A stretch of DNA of 47,021 bases from Streptococcus mitis (GTDB lineage: Bacteria > Bacillota > Bacilli > Lactobacillales > Streptococcaceae), in assembly GCF_001579035.1 (NCBI RefSeq), contig NZ_KQ970285.1, positions 210,199 through 257,219 of the forward strand, read 5' to 3'. Position numbers and translations under genes: made by a program. The notes below the pieces were generated by a model that made no database searches, had not been told where the DNA came from, and saw only the letters and a program-made list of their open reading frames with translations. Positions within the stretch are counted from its first letter, which is position 1. Each line of letters opens with the position of its first letter. This document shows, in pieces, positions 42,074-47,021 of this stretch.

Positions 42074-44512
42074 ATGGTAAATACAGAAGTAGCAAGAACA
42101 ACAATCAAGACAGAATATTTTGGCAGCCTTACTGAAAGGATGAACAAATATCGAGAAGATGTTTTAAATAAAAAACCTTATATTGATGCTGAAAGAGCAG
42201 TTTTAGCAACACGCGCTTATGATCGATATAAGGAACAACCTAATGTCCTAAAACGCGCCTATATGCTCAAAGAAATTTTGGAAAATATGACTATTTATAT
42301 CGAAGAAGAATCTATGATTGCGGGAAATCAAGCTTCTTCCAATAAAGATGCTCCTATTTTTCCAGAATATACGCTAGAATTTGTTCTCAATGAGTTGGAT
42401 CTTTTTGAAAAGCGTGATGGAGATGTTTTCTATATTACAGAAGAAACAAAAGAACAACTTAGAAGTATTGCTCCGTTTTGGGAAAATAATAATTTACGTG
42501 CTAGAGCTGGTGCCTTGTTACCTGAAGAAGTGTCTGTTTATATGGAAACAGGATTCTTCGGTATGGAAGGTAAGATGAATTCTGGAGATGCTCACTTAGC
42601 AGTTAACTATCAGAAACTGTTGCAATTTGGTTTAAGAGGTTTTGAAGAGCGGGCTCGTAAAGCGAAAGCAGCGCTAGATTTAACAGATCCAGCAAGTATT
42701 GATAAATATCATTTTTACGACTCTATATTTATCGTAATCGATGCTATTAAAGTATATGCAAATCGCTTTGTTGATCTTGCTAAAAGTTTAGCCGAAAATG
42801 CAAATCCTAAACGTAAGAAAGAATTACTTGAGATTGCAGATATTTGCTCTAGAGTCCCATATGAACCGGCAACTACTTTTGCAGAAGCTATTCAATCAGT
42901 TTGGTTTATTCAATGTATTTTACAAATTGAATCTAATGGCCACTCTCTTTCATATGGTCGTTTTGATCAATATATGTATCCATATATGAAGGCTGATTTA
43001 GAAAGTGGTAAAGAAACAGAAGATAGCATTGTTGAACGTCTGACAAATCTTTGGATTAAGACAATTACAATTAATAAGGTTCGCAGTCAAGCACATACAT
43101 TTTCTTCAGCAGGAAGTCCTTTATATCAAAATGTTACAATTGGTGGACAGACTCGAGATAAGAAGGATGCTGTTAACCCATTATCTTATTTGGTATTAAA
43201 ATCAGTTGCACAAACCCATCTACCGCAACCTAATCTAACTGTACGTTACCATGCAGGTTTAGATGCTCGTTTCATGAATGAGTGTATTGAAGTGATGAAA
43301 CTTGGTTTTGGTATGCCTGCATTTAATAATGATGAGATTATTATTCCTTCTTTTATTGCAAAAGGAGTATTGGAAGATGATGCTTATGATTACAGTGCCA
43401 TTGGATGTGTTGAAACGGCAGTTCCAGGGAAATGGGGCTATCGTTGCACAGGTATGAGTTATATGAACTTCCCTAAGGTTCTACTTATCACGATGAATGA
43501 TGGAATTGATCCGGCTTCGGGTAAACGGTTTGCACCAAGCTTTGGTCATTTTAAGGATATGAAGAACTTTTCTGAATTAGAAAATGCTTGGGATAAAACA
43601 CTAAGATATTTGACACGAATGAGTGTTATTGTTGAAAATTCTATTGATTTATCATTGGAACGAGAAGTTCCTGATATTCTATGTTCAGCATTGACTGATG
43701 ATTGTATTGGTCGTGGAAAACACCTTAAAGAAGGTGGAGCAGTATATGATTATATATCAGGTTTGCAAGTTGGAATTGCAAATTTGTCGGATTCATTAGC
43801 TGCAATTAAAAAATTGGTATTTGAGGAAGAACGTATAAGCCCAAGTCAGCTTTGGCATGCACTGGAAACAGATTATGCCGGAGAAGAAGGTAAGGTCATT
43901 CAAGAAATGTTGATTCATGATGCACCTAAGTACGGTAATGATGATGATTATGCTGACAAATTGGTTACTGCTGCTTATGACATTTATGTTGATGAAATTG
44001 CTAAATATCCTAATACACGTTATGGAAGAGGTCCTATTGGAGGAATTCGTTATTCAGGAACATCTTCTATCTCAGCCAACGTAGGGCAGGGACGTGGAAC
44101 ATTAGCAACTCCAGATGGACGCAACGCGGGTACACCGTTAGCAGAGGGTTGTTCACCATCACATAATATGGATCAACACGGTCCTACATCTGTTTTAAAA
44201 TCTGTTTCAAAATTACCAACAGATGAAATCGTAGGTGGGGTTCTCTTAAATCAGAAAGTAAATCCTCAAACCTTAGCCAAAGAAGAAGATAAATTAAAAC
44301 TAATTGCTTTGTTACGAACATTCTTTAATCGTTTACATGGGTACCATATTCAATACAATGTTGTTTCCAGAGAGACGCTGATTGACGCTCAGAAACATCC
44401 TGAAAAACACAGAGACTTAATTGTTCGTGTTGCAGGCTACTCTGCATTCTTCAATGTTCTTTCTAAGGCAACCCAAGATGATATTATAGGACGTACTGAG
44501 CATACATTGTAA
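42074..44512 (+). CDS. Glycyl radical enzyme, PflD/YbiW-like (C-O lyase rather than pyruvate formate-lyase)
   Basis: ATG 42074 follows AAAGGTG; the GTG at 42065 is inside the ribosome binding site. The 812-residue protein has the glycyl radical loop RVAGYSAFF with the radical Gly at 788, and the active-site loop SAIGCVETAVPG with Cys445 and Glu447. True pyruvate formate-lyase has two adjacent cysteines; Cys-Val-Glu is the signature of dehydratase-type enzymes such as glycerol dehydratase, CutC, PflD and YbiW. Genomes usually call it formate acetyltransferase. Neighbours (PTS, FSA aldolase, GldA, activase) suggest opening of a PTS-phosphorylated anhydrohexitol, as shown for E. coli PflD/YbiW. 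Confidence 0.9.
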   Translation: MVNTEVARTTIKTEYFGSLTERMNKYREDVLNKKPYIDAERAVLATRAYDRYKEQPNVLKRAYMLKEILENMTIYIEEESMIAGNQASSNKDAPIFPEYTLEFVLNELDLFEKRDGDVFYITEETKEQLRSIAPFWENNNLRARAGALLPEEVSVYMETGFFGMEGKMNSGDAHLAVNYQKLLQFGLRGFEERARKAKAALDLTDPASIDKYHFYDSIFIVIDAIKVYANRFVDLAKSLAENANPKRKKELLEIADICSRVPYEPATTFAEAIQSVWFIQCILQIESNGHSLSYGRFDQYMYPYMKADLESGKETEDSIVERLTNLWIKTITINKVRSQAHTFSSAGSPLYQNVTIGGQTRDKKDAVNPLSYLVLKSVAQTHLPQPNLTVRYHAGLDARFMNECIEVMKLGFGMPAFNNDEIIIPSFIAKGVLEDDAYDYSAIGCVETAVPGKWGYRCTGMSYMNFPKVLLITMNDGIDPASGKRFAPSFGHFKDMKNFSELENAWDKTLRYLTRMSVIVENSIDLSLEREVPDILCSALTDDCIGRGKHLKEGGAVYDYISGLQVGIANLSDSLAAIKKLVFEEERISPSQLWHALETDYAGEEGKVIQEMLIHDAPKYGNDDDYADKLVTAAYDIYVDEIAKYPNTRYGRGPIGGIRYSGTSSISANVGQGRGTLATPDGRNAGTPLAEGCSPSHNMDQHGPTSVLKSVSKLPTDEIVGGVLLNQKVNPQTLAKEEDKLKLIALLRTFFNRLHGYHIQYNVVSRETLIDAQKHPEKHRDLIVRVAGYSAFFNVLSKATQDDIIGRTEHTL

Positions 44513-44530
44513 AATAAAGAGGTTCTTTTT

Positions 44531-45199
44531 ATGGAATTTATGCTTGACACATTAAATTTAGATGAGATTAAAAAATGGTCTGAAATTTTACCGCTAGCTG
44601 GGGTAACTTCAAATCCCACTATTGCAAAAAGAGAGGGTTCTATTAATTTTTTTGAACGAATCAAAGATGTAAGAGAATTGATTGGCTCTACACCCTCTAT
44701 TCATGTTCAGGTGATTTCTCAAGATTTTGAAGGCATCTTAAAGGATGCTCATGAAATTCGGAGACAAGCAGGAGATGATATATTTATCAAAGTACCTGTT
44801 ACTCCAGCTGGATTACGTGCAATAAAGGTGCTAAAAAAAGAGGGCTACCATATCACTGCAACAGCTATTTATACAGTTATTCAGGGATTATTAGCTATCG
44901 AAGCAGGAGTGGATTACCTAGCTCCATATTATAATAGAATGGAAAATCTGAACATTGATTCAAATTCTGTCATTCGTCAATTAGCTCTTGCTATTGATAG
45001 ACAGAACTCTCCTAGTAAGATTTTAGCTGCATCCTTTAAAAATGTAGCACAAGTAAATAATGCTTTAGCTACAGGTGCGCATGCTGTTACAGCAGGAGCA
45101 GATGTTTTTGAATCAGCTTTCGCCATGCCATCTATCCAAAAGGCGGTTGATGACTTTTCTGACGACTGGTTTGCTACTCAAAATAGTCGTTCCATTTAG
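44531..45199 (+). CDS. fsa: Fructose-6-phosphate aldolase-like protein (FSA/TalC family)
   Basis: The 222-residue protein is a small transaldolase-family member of FSA length: [29 protein letters not shown], the Schiff-base Lys87 in [12 protein letters not shown] and [10 protein letters not shown]. Gln60 in HVQV corresponds by eye to the Gln that marks FSA rather than transaldolase. FSA cleaves or forms fructose-6-phosphate-like ketoses to glyceraldehyde 3-phosphate plus a C3 ketone. It follows the glycyl radical enzyme by 18 bp and precedes gldA, as in E. coli fsaB-gldA. Confidence 0.9.
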   Translation: MEFMLDTLNLDEIKKWSEILPLAGVTSNPTIAKREGSINFFERIKDVRELIGSTPSIHVQVISQDFEGILKDAHEIRRQAGDDIFIKVPVTPAGLRAIKVLKKEGYHITATAIYTVIQGLLAIEAGVDYLAPYYNRMENLNIDSNSVIRQLALAIDRQNSPSKILAASFKNVAQVNNALATGAHAVTAGADVFESAFAMPSIQKAVDDFSDDWFATQNSRSI

Positions 45200-45216
45200 A
45201 TAGAGAGGAAACAAAC

Positions 45217-46304
45217 ATGAGAATTTTTGCTAGTCCTTCGAGATATATTCAAGGGGAAAATGCCTTATTTGAAAATGCCAAATCAATATTGGATTTGGGG
45301 AATCGTCCTATTCTATTATGCGATCAGTTGGTTTATGATATTGTTGGAAAACGATTTGAAGATTACCTACATAGGTATGGTTTCCATATTGTTCTAGCCC
45401 AGTTTAATGGTGAAGCTTCTGACAATGAAATCAATCGAGTTGTTGCCTTGGCTGAGAAGGAAAATTGTGATAGTATTATCGGTCTTGGTGGGGAAGGACG
45501 ATTGATAGCGCAAAAGCTATTGCAGATTTGATTGAAAAGCCTGTTATTATTGCTCCAACAATTGCATCGACCGACGCACCTGTATCTGCTTTATCTGTTA
45601 TTTATACAGATGAAGGTGCATTTGATCATTATCTATTTTATTCTAAAAATCCAGATTTAGTTTTGGTTGATACAAAAGTTATTTCACAAGCCCCTAAGCG
45701 TTTATTAGCGTCTGGTATTGCAGATGGTTTAGCAACTTGGGTTGAGGCGCGTGCGGTTATGCAGGCAAATGGAAAAACTATGTTGGGACAACAGCAAACG
45801 TTGGCTGGAGTTGCAATTGCGAAGAAATGTGAAGAAACACTGTTTGCAGATGGTTTACAGGCTATGGCAGCTTGTGAAGCTAAAGTGGTGACACCAGCAT
45901 TAGAAAATATTGTTGAAGCTAATACTTTATTGAGTGGCCTAGGTTTTGAAAGTGGAGGATTAGCTGCGGCGCATGCGATTCATAATGGTTTTACTGCATT
46001 GACAGGTGACATTCATCATTTAACACATGGTGAAAAAGTAGCTTATGGAACCTTGGTACAACTTTTATTGGAAAATAGACCTAAAGAAGAACTTGATAAG
46101 TATATTGAGTTTTACAAAAAAATTGGTATGCCAACAACTCTAAAAGAAATGCATTTAGATCAAGTTGGATATGATGATTTAATAAAAGTTGGTAAACAAG
46201 CAACTATGGAGGGTGAGACAATCCATCAGATGCCGTTTAAGATTTCGCCTTCAGATGTTGCTCAAGCTATCATCGCTGTAGACGCCTATGTAAATTCAAA
46301 ATAA
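45217..46304 (+). pseudogene. gldA: Glycerol dehydrogenase, frameshifted
   Basis: Two adjacent frames together give one GldA: 45217-45531 (MRIFASPSRYIQGENALFENA to GLGG) and the continuation in another frame to 46304 ([30 protein letters not shown] ...). The break falls at the G run 45490-45493: with five Gs instead of four the sequence would read [16 protein letters not shown] and yield a normal 362-residue enzyme. Metal-site histidines ([16 protein letters not shown]) are present in the second part. GldA oxidises glycerol or reduces hydroxyacetone with NAD(H). It may be a real mutation, a slippage variant or a sequencing error. Confidence 0.85.
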
Positions 46305-46310
46305 ACAATA

Positions 46311-46343
46311 AGGACTACTGTTTTTAAAATGGTAGTCTTTTAT
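46311..46343 (+). terminator. Terminator after gldA
   Basis: GGACTACTG...TGGTAGTCTTTTATT forms a stem with a T tail, 7 bp after the stop codon. Confidence 0.75.
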
Positions 46344-46610
46344 TGATCCTCGTATTGAATCCGACGCTCTTCATAAATCAAAAAGCGACATAGGTTGTCG
46401 GCTATTTATTATAAATACATTAATGAGCATTCCAGTCGTATCTTCGGTCTAAAATTAGTATTTTGTGTTATAAGAGATAATCTTATTGTTATGCTCTTTG
46501 ATTTCCCGCATAACAATAAGATAAAAAAGTGGGAGATAGAGTAATTCATAGTCATCAAAATTGATGAAATACAGTATATAGTTTTTTCTTTTAACACATT
46601 TCAAATTCCC
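46344..46610. other. Gene-free stretch with a 15-bp palindrome ahead of leuS
   Basis: No convincing ORF lies between the gldA terminator and the leuS promoter. ATCTTATTGTTATGC (46480-46494) and GCATAACAATAAGAT (46508-46522) are a perfect 15-bp inverted repeat with A-rich sequence after it; a weaker CCGAC/GTCGG pair lies near 46360-46400. No T-box (no AGGGTGGNACC) was seen. Confidence 0.55.
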
Positions 46611-46620
46611 TCAAAAATGG

Positions 46621-46626
46621 TATAAT
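46621..46626 (+). promoter_or_regulatory. -10 element of leuS
   Basis: TATAAT is preceded by TGG at 46618-46620 (extended -10) and followed after 28 bp by ATG 46655 with a GGAGAGAG ribosome binding site. Confidence 0.65.
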
Positions 46627-46654
46627 AGTAACATCACAAAATTGGAGAGAGACC

Positions 46655-47021
46655 ATGAGTTTTTACAATCATAAAGAAATTGAGCCTAAGTGGCAGGGCT
46701 ACTGGGCAGAACATCATACATTTAAGACAGGAACAGATGCATCAAAACCGAAGTTTTATGCTCTTGATATGTTCCCTTATCCATCTGGAGCGGGTCTGCA
46801 CGTAGGACACCCAGAAGGTTATACCGCAACGGATATCCTCAGCCGTTACAAACGTGCGCAAGGCTACAATGTCCTTCACCCAATGGGTTGGGATGCTTTT
46901 GGTTTGCCTGCAGAGCAATACGCTATGGATACAGGTAATGACCCAGCAGAATTTACGGCTGAAAATATTGCCAACTTTAAACGCCAAATCAATGCGCTTG
47001 GATTTTCTTATGACTGGGATC
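46655..47021 (+). CDS. leuS: Leucyl-tRNA synthetase (N-terminal part; runs off window)
   Basis: The visible 122 residues ([24 protein letters not shown]...) are the start of leucyl-tRNA synthetase. The class I HIGH motif appears as HVGHPEG in the [21 protein letters not shown] segment, and [18 protein letters not shown] follows, as in all LeuRS. The KMSKS motif and editing domain lie outside the window. It has its own promoter. Confidence 0.96.

Noticed and set aside
42074-44512. Housekeeping pyruvate formate-lyase
   Set aside because: The adjacent cysteine pair is missing and the active site reads GCVE; the gene sits with a PTS, FSA and GldA.
46344-46654. T-box leader for leuS
   Set aside because: No AGGGTGGNACCGCG antiterminator sequence or specifier-type stem was found.

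Overview
The window looks like chromosome of a mitis-group Streptococcus (S. pneumoniae, S. mitis, S. pseudopneumoniae or a close relative). Pointers are a BOX repeat, a ComX/SigX com box (TACGAATA), a CiaR-type TTTAAG-N5-TTTAAG promoter in front of a csRNA-like small RNA, extended -10 promoters, and the gene order spx / ireB-ruvX / folC / cls / nrdD-nrdG / S10-spc-alpha / gpm / leuS. The species is not settled by sequence reading alone.

Layout. 1-415: 3' end of an MgtA-like P-type ATPase. 551-2681: Spx regulator, a lipoprotein and the ireB-ruvX-DUF1292 operon. 2682-3138: a gene-free stretch of terminator-like hairpin repeats. 3139-6501: folC, an oddly started lipoprotein and a cardiolipin synthase. 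6549-8294: com box, a 47-residue ORF and a large membrane protein, probably a late-competence unit. 8298-12532: anaerobic ribonucleotide reductase locus (nrdD, small ORF, GNAT, nrdG, kinase) behind a probable tandem NrdR operator. 12612-27657: S10-spc-alpha ribosomal supercluster with secY, adk, infA and rpoA; several of its spacers hold related structured elements with apparent covariation. 27678-30299: ACT-domain protein, DUF711 protein, csRNA gene and a phosphoglycerate-mutase-family protein, then BOX.

30599-36924 (minus strand): histidine kinase, AraC-type response regulator, lipoprotein binding protein, ATPase and double-length permease. The transporter would normally be labelled 'iron'. 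The arrangement matches HptSRA-type hexose-phosphate sensing joined to an AfuABC-type hexose-phosphate importer, and a near-perfect cre site precedes the binding-protein gene.

37099-46304: a catabolic island with a glycyl-radical activase, a DeoR and a SorC regulator, a lactose/cellobiose-type PTS (IIA, IIB, IIC), a glycyl radical enzyme, an FSA-type aldolase and glycerol dehydrogenase. The glycyl radical enzyme carries GCVE in place of the Cys-Cys of true pyruvate formate-lyase. The gene set parallels E. coli pflDC-fsaB-gldA, so an anhydrohexitol route ('anhydroglycolysis': PTS uptake, radical ring opening, aldol cleavage, reduction of hydroxyacetone) is the best-supported hypothesis. gldA is broken here by a one-base shortening of a G run. 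Two operator types, tandem CGAAAG repeats 21 bp apart and GCACATTTGTGC-like palindromes, recur in front of island genes. The window ends inside leuS.
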